Source: an uncultured Massilia sp.
GTDB lineage: Bacteria > Pseudomonadota > Gammaproteobacteria > Burkholderiales > Burkholderiaceae
Direction of reading: 5' to 3'
NCBI GenBank assembly: GCA_946481275.1
Contig: CAMLMV010000012.1
Coordinates: 82,662 to 146,661 of the forward strand
Length of the DNA stretch: 64,000 bases
Shown here in pieces: positions 27,679-37,605 of the stretch; the first letter of the stretch is position 1, and the number at the start of each line of letters is the position of its first letter. The notes under the pieces are model-generated. The model made no database searches. It was not told the origin of the DNA and saw nothing but the letters and a program-made list of their open reading frames with translations. The translations under genes and the position numbers were made by a program.

Positions 27679-29007
27679 TCAGTGGCCCAGTGCCAGGTTG
27701 CTCTGGACGTTCACGCTCTGCTGGACGAGCGACGAGAGGCCGGAGTTCTGGCTGATCACCAGCACGCCCGCGGCGGACTGGCCGGTGCCGCTCATCCTGT
27801 TCGACATGTCGAACGTGCCGGCGTGGACGCTGTTCGTGCCGCCGTTGCCGCCGCTCGCGCTGCCGCCCGCGCCGCCGATGCCGTAGCCGGCCGTGATCGA
27901 GGCCAGCGACCCGCCGGCGCCGCCCGTGTTCGTGCCGCCGGCGCCGCCATGGCCGCCGGCACCGCCGTAGGTGTCGCCCACGGTGGCCGGTCCGTTCGCC
28001 GCCGCGCCGCCCGCCGCGTCGCCGCCGTACGCGCCGGTGCCGCCCGTCGAAGTGGCGTAGCCGCTCGCGCCGCCCGCGCCGCCGGCACCGCCATGGCCGC
28101 CCGCGCCCGCAGTCGCGCTGCCGCCGCCCGCGCCGCCGCCGGCGCCGCCCGTGCCGGCGGCGCCATTGCCGGCCGTGCTGGTCAGCGGACCGCCATCGCC
28201 GCCGCGGCCGACGGTGGCGCTGCCGCCGGCTGCGCCATACGCGGCCCCCGTCGTTGCGGCACCCCCGGCCCCGCCATAGCCGCCTGAGCCGAGCAGGCCG
28301 CCGCCGCCGCTACCGCCCGCGCCGCCGACCGCCGGGCCGCTGGCGCCCGATCCACCGGCGCCGCCCAACGCGCCGCCGCTGGGCCCGCCGTTCGCGCCCA
28401 CCGGGAGGCTGGCGCCGCCGCTGCCGCCCGCGGCTGCACCGCCGGTACCGCCGATGCCGCCGCCGGCCAGGCTGCCGCTCGCGCCGCCCGCACCGCCGGC
28501 GGCACCCGCGCCACCCGCACCGCTCGCGGCCACACCGCCCGCGCCACCCGCGCCGCCGGGGCCGGCGAAGGCCGTACCGCCGGTCGCGGGACCGTTGACG
28601 GCACTGCCGTTGCTCGCCGCGCCGCCCGCCGCACCGGCCGCGCCGTTGGCGCCCGTCGCGGTGCCGCCGAACCCGCCCGTCGCGCTGAGCGAGCCGCCCG
28701 TGCCGGCGCCGCCCGCGCCGCCGGCCACGCCCGCCCCATTGGCGCCGCCGTTGTTCACGGCCGTGTTGCCGATCCCACCGATCGTGTTGCCGCTGACGTT
28801 GCCGTTGAGTGTCGTGACGGCGTTGGCCGTCGATGTGCTGGTGGTGGTCGTTGTCGCGGTCGTTGTCGCGTTATGGACGCTGTTGTCGTTCTGCGTGACG
28901 TTTGTCGTCGCGTGGTCGTACGTCGTGCTGGTGTTCGTGGCGGTACCGGCGTGGGCGCTCAGGGAATAAGCCAGCGTCAGCGCGGTGACGAGCAAGGTCT
29001 TCTTCAT
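27679..29007 (-). CDS. Large secreted Gly/Ala-rich (matrix-like) protein, copy B
   Basis: A 442-aa protein with signal peptide 1-19 (AHA-G). A short Thr/Asn-rich segment (20-65) is followed by LNGNVSGNTIGGIGNTAVNN, then a Gly/Ala region of about 300 residues with GGAGGAG runs. A conserved C-terminus (NSVHAGTFDMSNRMSG to SVNVQSNLALGH) closes it. It lacks the long DNSNRST repeat domain of copy A, so it is 333 aa shorter. No Cys is seen. The ATG at 29007 follows agagaggaaa. It is probably the exported subunit of locus B; filament formation is untested. Confidence 0.72.
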   Translation of the reverse strand: MKKTLLVTALTLAYSLSAHAGTATNTSTTYDHATTNVTQNDNSVHNATTTATTTTTSTSTANAVTTLNGNVSGNTIGGIGNTAVNNGGANGAGVAGGAGGAGTGGSLSATGGFGGTATGANGAAGAAGGAASNGSAVNGPATGGTAFAGPGGAGGAGGVAASGAGGAGAAGGAGGASGSLAGGGIGGTGGAAAGGSGGASLPVGANGGPSGGALGGAGGSGASGPAVGGAGGSGGGGLLGSGGYGGAGGAATTGAAYGAAGGSATVGRGGDGGPLTSTAGNGAAGTGGAGGGAGGGSATAGAGGHGGAGGAGGASGYATSTGGTGAYGGDAAGGAAANGPATVGDTYGGAGGHGGAGGTNTGGAGGSLASITAGYGIGGAGGSASGGNGGTNSVHAGTFDMSNRMSGTGQSAAGVLVISQNSGLSSLVQQSVNVQSNLALGH

Positions 29008-29039
29008 TCGGTTTTCCTCTCTGATGTGGGTCCGTGACG

Positions 29040-29059
29040 TGCCGGCGTTGGCGCCGGCA
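29040..29059 (-). ncRNA. 5'-terminal leader stem-loop, locus B
   Basis: On the minus strand a perfect 7-bp stem (tgccggc / gccggca) closes a 6-nt loop. It starts at 29059, the +1 predicted from the -12 element. Stem and loop sizes equal those in locus A although the sequence differs. Confidence 0.75.
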
Positions 29060-29070
29060 TGCATCCATTC

Positions 29071-29085
29071 GCAGGATCGGTGCCA
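29071..29085 (-). promoter_or_regulatory. Sigma-54 (-24/-12) promoter, locus B structural gene
   Basis: The minus strand reads TGGCACCGATCCTGC, with GG at 29084-29083 and GC at 29072-29071 (GG-N10-GC). It lies 64 bp before the structural gene start. Confidence 0.82.
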
Positions 29086-29103
29086 CGTCGCGGCGGCGCG
29101 CGC

Positions 29104-29116
29104 CAACCCGTTGATT
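29104..29116 (-). promoter_or_regulatory. IHF-like site upstream of the locus B sigma-54 promoter
   Basis: The minus strand AATCAACGGGTTG matches WATCAANNNNTTR at every fixed position. Its distance from the -24 element is within 1 bp of that in locus A. Confidence 0.7.
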
Positions 29117-29129
29117 TCCTTTGGCCGTG

Positions 29130-29143
29130 TCGGACGCGTCCGA
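29130..29143. promoter_or_regulatory. Palindrome, candidate activator site of locus B
   Basis: TCGGACGCGTCCGA is a perfect 14-bp palindrome, 45 bp upstream of the -24 element and beyond the IHF-like site. That is where a sigma-54 activator site would be expected. No equal palindrome was found in locus A. Confidence 0.45.
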
Positions 29144-29285
29144 AGGCCTGTTGGGAATGCTTGCCACTCCCGCTGGCGTCGCTTGCCGACAGGCTGTCAA
29201 CGCGGCGGTACAGGTGCGTCGCTCATCGGTGGGCAACGCACGAGCTCGTCTGGACAGTGCCCGGCCGCGCCAGGGGCGGCGGGCG

Positions 29286-30599
<1,314 letters not shown>

Positions 30600-30719
30600 G
30601 GTCCATCTCCAGGAGGCATGACCGACGTGCGCCATGGCCTACCACGGCGGGACGGCGGCGAGGTTGCGTGCGCACGGACGCCGTGCGGCTCGTGTCTCCT
30701 GATACGGCTTGTCAAAGCA

Positions 30720-30740
30720 CCGTTACCGCCATCTTAACGG
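30720..30740. promoter_or_regulatory. Inverted repeat upstream of regulator B
   Basis: CCGTTA (30720-30725) and TAACGG (30735-30740) form a perfect inverted repeat with a 9-nt spacer, about 120 bp upstream of the regulator B start. It is a candidate operator, different from the TGTAAC sites upstream of regulator A. Confidence 0.45.
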
Positions 30741-30784
30741 GACGGCCGGGCGCACCGAAGGCGGGCGCAGCCTGGAAGCGACAG

Positions 30785-30804
30785 GCTCGTGCGACCGCAC
30801 GAGC
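30785..30804. other. Perfect hairpin after the 30829 gene
   Basis: GCTCGTGC and GCACGAGC form an 8-bp stem with a 4-nt loop, 24 bp beyond the stop of the leftward 30829-31257 gene. No T-run follows, so termination would be weak. Confidence 0.5.
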
Positions 30805-30828
30805 GCTCTGGACGACCGGCGATGCGGC

Positions 30829-31257
30829 TCAGCGGACGCGCCGGACCTTGGGCGACGCGTTGGTCCCTTCGATTTCGAGGAACATGGTGCCGAACATATT
30901 GCGCACGATCTTGATCCGGGGATTGGTCACGGGCGCGAGGTCGGCGGAACTGCCGTCGACCACTTTCCACACCTGGCCGTTGGCGAGCGTGAACAACGTG
31001 GCCGGCCCCCAGCCGGAGAAATTGCCGGCGATGGTGCTCTCGACCGAGCGGGCGGGTTCCTCGGGCTGTTTGTGCTCGAGGCCGAACGATTGCACGGCCG
31101 CGGCGGCCGGACGCGCCCCGGCGGGAATCGCGTCATAGCAGGCCAGGCGCGCGGCACCGTCGGCCAGGTTGCGGCAGGCCAGGATGGCCGTATCGTCGGC
31201 GAACGCGGCGCCCGCCGTGCCCAGCAGGGCCAGCAATAGAGAAGTGCGCAGGATCAT
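30829..31257 (-). CDS. Small periplasmic protein of unknown function
   Basis: A 142-aa protein with a clear signal peptide (1-20, AFA-D). The mature N-terminus has a Cys pair in ILACRNLADGAARLACYD, a motif found in many small periplasmic proteins that probably form a disulfide. A beta-rich domain (GQVWKVVDG, PRIKIVRNMFGTMFLEIEG) follows. The family is known from similar proteobacterial exported proteins but its role is not. It lies 8 bp downstream of the U32 peptidase-family gene on the same strand. An in-frame ATG at 31269, overlapping that gene's stop, is a possible start. Confidence 0.75.
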   Translation of the reverse strand: MILRTSLLLALLGTAGAAFADDTAILACRNLADGAARLACYDAIPAGARPAAAAVQSFGLEHKQPEEPARSVESTIAGNFSGWGPATLFTLANGQVWKVVDGSSADLAPVTNPRIKIVRNMFGTMFLEIEGTNASPKVRRVR

Positions 31258-31265
31258 CGGTGGCC

Positions 31266-33236
31266 TCATGCGCGCGGACGCTGGCGGTGGAAGACGAGCG
31301 GGCTGTACGGAATGGCGGACGGCGGCGGCGAATTGAGGATGCCCGGCTTCATCGCGCCGATCACGTGCATCTCGCACGGTTTGCAATCGAATTTCAGGGT
31401 GTAGGTTTCGTCGCCGGACACGAGGGTCATCGGCTCGGCGCGCACCTGGCCCTGCACGCCCTGCACACCCTTGGCCTGCTTGGGACACAGGTTGAACGAG
31501 AAGCGCAGGCAGTGCTTCGTGATCATCAGCGGCACTTCGCCCGGTTCTTCGTGCGATTCGTACGCGGCCGCGATCAGCTGCACGCCGTGCTTGTGGTAGA
31601 ACGCGCGCGCCTTGTCGTTGTAGACGTTGGCCAGGTAGCTCAGCTGGGTCTCCGGATACGCGGCCGGCGGTTCGACGGGCTGCGCGCGCTCGGGACGCTG
31701 CCACGCCGCGAGGCGCGCCGCTTCCTGCGCGGCGATGGCGTCGCGGCGCAGGCCGTTGATGGCGCTCGCCGGAACGAACCATGGCTGCGACAACGCGACT
31801 TCGATCGTGCCCGCCTCGAACATCGTGTTGCCCAGCTTGCCGAGGCTCGTACGCAGGCCGGCCAGCGCCTGGTCGGCCTGCTGGGCCGGCTGCAGCGCCA
31901 GTGCCGCTTCGGTCGTCGTCGTGATGCCGTCTTCGTCCGTGACGGTGAGGCGGAGGCCGCCGTCGACGTCTTCCAGGCGCAGATCCGCACGCACCTTGCG
32001 GTCGGATGATTTCTTGTTGAGCGCCGCTTCCCACTGGTGATCGCGGTTGCGGTGGATGACGGTGCCGACCTTCAGGCCCGGCAACGTGGCCAGGCCCTCG
32101 TTCGGGAACACGCGCCAGCGCTGGCCTTCTTCATCCTCGGACAGCTTCTGCACGGTGTTCGCCTGGATGCCGACCGTCTCGCGCTTGTGCATGTAGTTCA
32201 GGCCATCGCCATTGGCCATCGGGGAATTCGTGACGAGATCGAAATTGTCGCCGCCGATGCGCGCGACGGTGCCCAGTTCCACGCCCACGTACTTGGGCGA
32301 GTCGAACGCGCCGATGGTCTGCTGGCGGCCCTGGGCAAAGTAATCCGTGTGGCCGCGGTGGAAGTTCTTGTCGACGTCGGGCGTGAACATCACCTGGGTG
32401 CGGCCGCTCGATGCGCGCGCCAGTTCGGGGCGGCGTTCGAGGATCTCGTCCAGCAGCAGGCGGTAGTGGGCCGTGATGTTCTTCACATAGCCCATGTCCT
32501 TGTAGCGGCCTTCGATCTTGAAGGAGCGGATGCCGGCGTCGACGAGCGCCTCCAGGTTGCGGCTCTGGTCATTGTCTTTCATCGACAGCAGGTGTTTTTC
32601 GTAGGCGACCACGCGGCCCTGGCCGTCCGACAGCGTGTACGGCAGGCGGCACGCCTGCGAGCAGTCGCCGCGGTTGGCGCTGCGGCCCGTGTCCGCGTGC
32701 GAGATGTAGCACTGGCCGGAGAACGCGACGCACAGCGCGCCGTGGACGAAGTACTCCAGCGGCGTGTCCACCTCGGCGCGGATCGCGCGGATCTGCTCGA
32801 TGGTCAGTTCGCGCGCCAGCACCAGCTGCGAAAAGCCGACCTGCGACAGGAACTTCGCCTTCTCCACGGTGCGGATGTCGCACTGCGTGCTGGCGTGCAG
32901 CTGGATCGGCGGCAGGTCCATTTCGAACATCGCCATGTCCTGCACGATCAGCGCGTCGACGCCGGCGTCGTACAGCTGGCGGATCTGCTGTTCGGCCGTT
33001 TCCAGTTCGGCGTCGTGCAGGATCGTGTTCATCGTCACGAAGATGCGCGCGCGGTAGCGGTGCGCGAATTCGACGAGGCCCGCGATGTCTTCCAGCGTGT
33101 TGCTGGCGTTGTGGCGCGCGCCGAATGCGGGCCCGCCGATGTAGACCGCGTCCGCGCCGTGCAGGATGGCTTCGCGGCCGATCTCGGCGGTTTTGGCGGG
33201 GGACAGCAGTTCGAGCTGGTGGGCGAGCAGTGACAT
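31266..33236 (-). CDS. rlhA: U32-family protein, RlhA-like 23S rRNA hydroxylation factor
   Basis: A 656-aa protein of the peptidase U32 / collagenase-like family. The U32 signature is EYFVHGALCVAFSGQCYISH with Cys169 and Cys176, followed by Cys192 and Cys196 (GDCSQACRLPY), likely Fe-S ligands. Full length with a long C-terminal domain matches RlhA (YdcP, about 650 aa), which is needed for hydroxylation of 23S rRNA C2501, rather than the shorter TrhP (YegQ). True protease activity is unlikely. The upstream ribosome-binding site is weak. Confidence 0.85.
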   Translation of the reverse strand: MSLLAHQLELLSPAKTAEIGREAILHGADAVYIGGPAFGARHNASNTLEDIAGLVEFAHRYRARIFVTMNTILHDAELETAEQQIRQLYDAGVDALIVQDMAMFEMDLPPIQLHASTQCDIRTVEKAKFLSQVGFSQLVLARELTIEQIRAIRAEVDTPLEYFVHGALCVAFSGQCYISHADTGRSANRGDCSQACRLPYTLSDGQGRVVAYEKHLLSMKDNDQSRNLEALVDAGIRSFKIEGRYKDMGYVKNITAHYRLLLDEILERRPELARASSGRTQVMFTPDVDKNFHRGHTDYFAQGRQQTIGAFDSPKYVGVELGTVARIGGDNFDLVTNSPMANGDGLNYMHKRETVGIQANTVQKLSEDEEGQRWRVFPNEGLATLPGLKVGTVIHRNRDHQWEAALNKKSSDRKVRADLRLEDVDGGLRLTVTDEDGITTTTEAALALQPAQQADQALAGLRTSLGKLGNTMFEAGTIEVALSQPWFVPASAINGLRRDAIAAQEAARLAAWQRPERAQPVEPPAAYPETQLSYLANVYNDKARAFYHKHGVQLIAAAYESHEEPGEVPLMITKHCLRFSFNLCPKQAKGVQGVQGQVRAEPMTLVSGDETYTLKFDCKPCEMHVIGAMKPGILNSPPPSAIPYSPLVFHRQRPRA

Positions 33237-33291
33237 GGCGGGTGATCCTGGCTGACGAAGGCGGAAATTATAGCCAGATCAAGGGCTTATG

Positions 33292-33906
33292 TCACCGTTC
33301 GGCGTGCAGGACCTCTTCGATGGCCCCGCGCAGCGCGTCGGGCGCCACCGGCTTGGGCAGCACGGGGATGTCGTCCGGCAGGCCCATGGCCCGGATCGTG
33401 GCCGGATCCAGCCCGCTCGTGACGACGATGGCCATGTCGCGGTAGGCCTCGCTCGTACGCAGCGTGCGGATCATGCGCAGGCCGTCCACGCCCGGCATGC
33501 TGAGGTCGCCGATGAGCAGGTGCGGCCGCGTTTCGCCGATGAGGATCAGCGCTTCGAAGCCGTTGCCGGCCCGGACGACGTCCAGCGGCAGGTCCCAGCC
33601 GGACATCGCCGCCTCGTACCGCGCCACGGTCGAGGCGTCGTCGTCGACGAGCAGCACCTTGTAGCGCACGGGCGCCGCGCGCTCCAGCATCGCCTGCCGC
33701 CGGCGCTCGACGTGGCGTTCGATCGACGCCAGCGCGATGCGCCGGTGGCCGCCGGCGGTCTTCCATGCTTCCAGGGTGCCGCTTTCCACCCATAACTGCA
33801 CCGTGCGGTGCGACACGCCCAGCATGGAGGCCGCCTGCCGGGTATTGCAGTAGGCGGCGGCGTCGAAACCGGGTGCCGGCGAGGGCGGGCGATGGGGCGA
33901 TGTCAT
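33292..33906 (-). CDS. HTH-receiver regulator with reversed domain order
   Basis: A 204-aa protein. Residues about 18-65 form a MerR/excisionase-type winged HTH (YCNTRQAASMLGVSHRTVQL, then GGHRRI). Residues about 82-203 are a response-regulator receiver with acidic pocket D88-D90, phospho-acceptor D134 (LIGDLSMPGVDG) and Lys in PVLPKPVAP. The DNA-binding part precedes the receiver, opposite to normal response regulators. No histidine kinase is adjacent. An inverted repeat just upstream (33931-33958) could be its operator. Confidence 0.85.
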   Translation of the reverse strand: MTSPHRPPSPAPGFDAAAYCNTRQAASMLGVSHRTVQLWVESGTLEAWKTAGGHRRIALASIERHVERRRQAMLERAAPVRYKVLLVDDDASTVARYEAAMSGWDLPLDVVRAGNGFEALILIGETRPHLLIGDLSMPGVDGLRMIRTLRTSEAYRDMAIVVTSGLDPATIRAMGLPDDIPVLPKPVAPDALRGAIEEVLHAER

Positions 33907-33930
33907 GGCTGCCAGATCATGTTGTTTGAA

Positions 33931-33958
33931 AGATTCCGTCTGATGCTACTAGGAATCT
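33931..33958. promoter_or_regulatory. Inverted repeat upstream of HTH-receiver gene
   Basis: AGATTCC and GGAATCT form 7-bp inverted arms with a 14-nt spacer in an AT-rich gap (33907-34017) between the molybdoenzyme stop and the HTH-receiver start. It is a candidate autoregulatory operator. Confidence 0.5.
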
Positions 33959-34017
33959 ATCAAATAATCACAATCTGGGACAGCAATATTTATTCGACAT
34001 TACCAAAAAGGCAACGG

Positions 34018-36309
34018 TCAGTGCAGCGGCCGACCCGTCCCACCTGTGCGCTCGACGCGGATCGCGATGGATTTCGCGGCCGGCACCTTGCTCTCTTTCG
34101 CGTAGTGCCAGAGGGGAATCAACGGATTACATTCCGGGAAATAGCCCGCCACGCAGCCGGCCGGCACGCCGTACTCCACGACGCGCAAGCCTTCGACCCG
34201 GCGCGGGGTGCCGTCGTCGACGGCCGTGATGGCTGTGACAATGTCACCATCGGCCAGGCCCAGGCGGGCCATGTCGGCGCCGGCCATGAACAGGACGTTC
34301 CGGTCCTGCACGCCGCGGAAGCGGTCTTCCAGGCTGTAGATCGTCGTGTTGAACTGGCCGTCGCTGCGCACCGTGAACAGGCGCAGGGCGTCATCGGGCA
34401 CGGGCATGTCGGGATCGGCGGACAAGGTGTCCGGCACCGTGAAATTGGCCTTGCCCGTCGGGGTGTTCCATTTCCGGTCCGCCGCCGCCAGCGGTTTGCG
34501 GAATCCGCCCGGCTGCCACATGCGCTCGTTGAAGTCGTGGAAGATCTTCGGGTACGTGGCCGCGATGGCGTCGCGCACCTTTGCGTAATCGGCCACCCAC
34601 GCATCCCAGTCGACCTTCGGATTCGGATCCAGCGCCGCCTTCGCGATGCCGGCCACGATGGCCGGTTCGGACAGCAGCGTGTCCGCCGCCGGCTCGGCGC
34701 GGCCGCGCGAACCGTGCATGCAGCCCGTGGAATCTTCCATCGACACGGATTGCTCGCCGCTGGCCTGGCGGTCGATCTCGATCCGGCCCAGGCACGGCAG
34801 GAGGTAGGCCGTCTTGCCGTGCACGAGGTGGCTGCGGTTCAGTTTCGTCGAGATCTGCACCGTGAGCGGGATGGCGCGCCAGGCGGGGTCCATCTGGCCG
34901 TGGTCCGGCACGGCCCGCACGAGATTGCCGCCGAGGCTGACCAGGGCCTGCAGCTTGCCGGCCTTGATCGCCTCGCACATTTCGACCGTGTTCATGCCCT
35001 TGTCGCGCGGCGGTTCGAACCCGTAGAGCTCCTTGAGCTTGTCGAGCGGCGCCAGCTCCGGCTTTTCCGTGATGCCGACCGTGCGCTGTCCCTGCACGTT
35101 CGAGTGGCCGCGCACCGGGCAGATGCCGGCGCCCGGCTTGCCCATATTCCCCCGCAACAGCAGGAAGTTCACCAGCATCTGCACGTTCAGCACGCCGTTG
35201 CGGTGCTGCGTGAGGCCCATGCCGTAGATGCCGATCACCTGTTTCGCACGAAGGTACGTGCCGGCGGCCTGCTCGATCTGGCCTTGCGTCAGGCCCGACT
35301 CCTTCTCGATCTCGTCCCACGTGCGCGCGCGCATGGCGGCTGCGAACTCGTCGAAGCCGTGGCAATGTTCGTCGACGAAGGCGGTGTCGATGGCGCGCGG
35401 CCCGCCGGTCGTCCGGGCGCGCTCGTCCGCTTCCAGCACGGCTTTGCAGAGGCCTGTCAGCGCCGCCACGTCGCCGCCGGCCTTCACCTGGTGGTACTGG
35501 GTGCTGATCACGGTCTCGTGGCCGCTCAGCATCTCGACGGGCGATTGCGGGTTCACGAAACTGACGAGGCCACGTTCGCGCAGCGGGTTGAACGTGACGA
35601 TGGGCACGCCGCGCTTGCGCGCTTCCTGCAGCTGGTGCAGCATGCGCGGGCTGTTCACGCCCACGTTCTGGCCAAAGAAGAAGATGCAATCCGTCCGCTC
35701 GAAGTCGTCCAGCACGACGGTGCCGATCGGCACGCCGATTGTCTTCGGGAGCGCGACGGACGTGCTTTCGTGGCACATGTTGGAACTGTCCGGCAGGTTG
35801 TTGTTGCCGTACATGCGTGCGAGCAACTGGTACATGTACGACGTTTCCAGCGAGGCCCGGCCCGAGCTGTAGAACGCGACCTGCTTCGGGTCCATCTTGC
35901 GCAGTTCGGCACCGATTTCGGCAAATGCGCGGTCCCAGGTGATTTCCACGTAACGGTCCAGCGCGCCATCGTAGCGCATGGGCACCGTGAGGCGGCCCGC
36001 TTCCTCGAGTTCATGGTCGTTCCAGCCTTCCAGCTCGCGCAGCGTGTGGCGCTTGAAGAATGCCGGGTCGAGGCGCTTGCTCGTGATTTCCCAGGCCGTC
36101 GCCTTGGCCCCGCTTTCGCAGAATTCGGCGGGGTGCGGGTGGGCCGGCTTCGCCCACGAGCAGCTCACGCACATGAAGCCGTCCGGCTTGTTCTGATGCA
36201 GCAGCAGCTGCGTGCCCTCCAGGGGGACGCGTTCTTTCAGAAGGATCGTTGTGACTTCCTTCACCGAGCCCCAGCCGCCGGCCGGGGTTTGCGGTTCGTT
36301 CTTGCTCAT
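34018..36309 (-). CDS. YdeP-like molybdopterin oxidoreductase (FdhF family)
   Basis: A 763-aa formate-dehydrogenase-H-like oxidoreductase of the YdeP type (about 760 aa). Cys residues near the N-terminus (C47, C50, C64 in GFMCVSCSW...EFCESG) are the likely Fe-S region. Molybdopterin-binding stretches include SNMCHESTSVALPKTIG, FFFGQNVGVNSPRML and GMGLTQHRNGVLNVQMLVNF. The terminal domain follows with FNTTIYSLEDRFRGVQDRN. YdeP has been linked to acid resistance in E. coli; the true substrate is unclear. It is divergent from the catalase-like gene, with fdhD beyond. Confidence 0.88.
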   Translation of the reverse strand: MSKNEPQTPAGGWGSVKEVTTILLKERVPLEGTQLLLHQNKPDGFMCVSCSWAKPAHPHPAEFCESGAKATAWEITSKRLDPAFFKRHTLRELEGWNDHELEEAGRLTVPMRYDGALDRYVEITWDRAFAEIGAELRKMDPKQVAFYSSGRASLETSYMYQLLARMYGNNNLPDSSNMCHESTSVALPKTIGVPIGTVVLDDFERTDCIFFFGQNVGVNSPRMLHQLQEARKRGVPIVTFNPLRERGLVSFVNPQSPVEMLSGHETVISTQYHQVKAGGDVAALTGLCKAVLEADERARTTGGPRAIDTAFVDEHCHGFDEFAAAMRARTWDEIEKESGLTQGQIEQAAGTYLRAKQVIGIYGMGLTQHRNGVLNVQMLVNFLLLRGNMGKPGAGICPVRGHSNVQGQRTVGITEKPELAPLDKLKELYGFEPPRDKGMNTVEMCEAIKAGKLQALVSLGGNLVRAVPDHGQMDPAWRAIPLTVQISTKLNRSHLVHGKTAYLLPCLGRIEIDRQASGEQSVSMEDSTGCMHGSRGRAEPAADTLLSEPAIVAGIAKAALDPNPKVDWDAWVADYAKVRDAIAATYPKIFHDFNERMWQPGGFRKPLAAADRKWNTPTGKANFTVPDTLSADPDMPVPDDALRLFTVRSDGQFNTTIYSLEDRFRGVQDRNVLFMAGADMARLGLADGDIVTAITAVDDGTPRRVEGLRVVEYGVPAGCVAGYFPECNPLIPLWHYAKESKVPAAKSIAIRVERTGGTGRPLH

Positions 36310-36484
36310 GATCGGACTCCCAGTGCGCGATACCGTGGAGCTTGATCCGAGGGCGGGTTCATGTCTGTTCGACAGCGCACACGCAAATCCGGCAATCTGC
36401 ATGTACTCCGTACGGCGCTGCACAGACCGACAGGCCGTCAGCCGCGATGATCTGCACAACATCATTCAACCATTGGACGCCACC

Positions 36485-37588
36485 ATGATCGCCCCGATCC
36501 CGTTCGAACCGCGTTTCGAGACCCTGGAAGACGACGAAGCGCAGACCAGCTTCGACCTGCAGACGACGATGCGCAGCATTTCCACGAAGACGTACGAGGA
36601 TTCCGGCCGCGCGCTGCGCAGCGTGCACGCCAAGACGCATGGCCTGTTGCTGGGCGAACTGACCGTCGAGGCGGGCCTGCCGGAAGCGTACGCGCAGGGC
36701 CTGTTCGCCCAGCCCGGCACGTATCCCGTCGTGATGCGGCTGTCGACGACGCCCGGCGACGTTCTGCCGGACGACGTCTCCACGCCGCGCGGCATGGCGA
36801 TCAAGGTCGTCGGCGTCGAAGGCCCGCGCGTGGGCGGGAGCGAGCACGACGTCACGCAGGACTTCGTGCTCGTCAACGGCCCCGTCTTCAGCGCGCCCAA
36901 CGCGCAACAATTCCTCGGCAGCGCGAAGCTGCTGGCCGCGACGACGGACAAGGCGCCGAACCTCAAGCGCCTGTTCTCCGCCGTGGCGCGCGGCGCCGAA
37001 AAGGCGATGGAAACCCTCGGCGGCGCAAGCGTGACGCTGAAGGCGCTGGGCGGCCATCCGGAAACCCATCCGCTCGGCGAGACGTATTACAGCCAGGTGC
37101 CGATCCTGTACGGCCGCTACATGGCGAAGGTGCAGGTGGCGCCCGTGTCGCCCGCATTGACGGCGCTCGCGGGTGCCGAAGTCGACCTGAAGGACAGCCC
37201 GGACGGGCTGCGCGACGCGGTCGTCGACCATTTCGCCGGCGAAGGCGCAGAGTGGGAATTGCGGGTGCAGCTGTGCACGGACATCGAGCGCATGCCGATC
37301 GAGGACGCGTCCGTCGAATGGCCGGAAGACCTGAGTCCCTACGTGACCGTGGCGCGCCTGCGCGCGGCGCCGCAGAAGGCGTATGGCGACGAACTGGCGC
37401 GCCGCATCGACGACGGCATGCAGTTCAATCCATGGCATGCGCTGGCCGCGCACCGCCCGCTGGGGTCGATCATGCGGGTGCGCAAGGCGGTGTACGCGAT
37501 GTCGAAGCGCTTCCGCGCGGAGAGAAACGGCAGCGGGATCGCGGAGCCGCGCGACGTCGAAGCGTTGAAGAACGCGGCGCTGCGCTGA
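36485..37588 (+). CDS. Catalase-like heme protein (catalase-related family)
   Basis: A 367-aa member of a short catalase-fold family. It has the distal-side RSVHAKTHGLLLGELTV with the catalytic-type His, then PVVMRLSTTPGD and FVLVNGPVFSAPN with Asn. The terminal Tyr-type heme ligand region of true catalases is not obvious, and the protein is shorter than KatA. It may act as a peroxidase or lipid-peroxide enzyme rather than a catalase. It sits between the divergent YdeP-like gene and fdhD, 17 bp before the latter, so co-transcription with fdhD is likely. Confidence 0.78.
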   Translation: MIAPIPFEPRFETLEDDEAQTSFDLQTTMRSISTKTYEDSGRALRSVHAKTHGLLLGELTVEAGLPEAYAQGLFAQPGTYPVVMRLSTTPGDVLPDDVSTPRGMAIKVVGVEGPRVGGSEHDVTQDFVLVNGPVFSAPNAQQFLGSAKLLAATTDKAPNLKRLFSAVARGAEKAMETLGGASVTLKALGGHPETHPLGETYYSQVPILYGRYMAKVQVAPVSPALTALAGAEVDLKDSPDGLRDAVVDHFAGEGAEWELRVQLCTDIERMPIEDASVEWPEDLSPYVTVARLRAAPQKAYGDELARRIDDGMQFNPWHALAAHRPLGSIMRVRKAVYAMSKRFRAERNGSGIAEPRDVEALKNAALR

Positions 37589-37605
37589 ATGGTATCATCG
37601 GGGCG

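Noticed and set aside
33808..36345. An 845-aa open frame on the + strand
   Set aside because: It is antisense to the YdeP-like gene, whose motifs and length are convincing.
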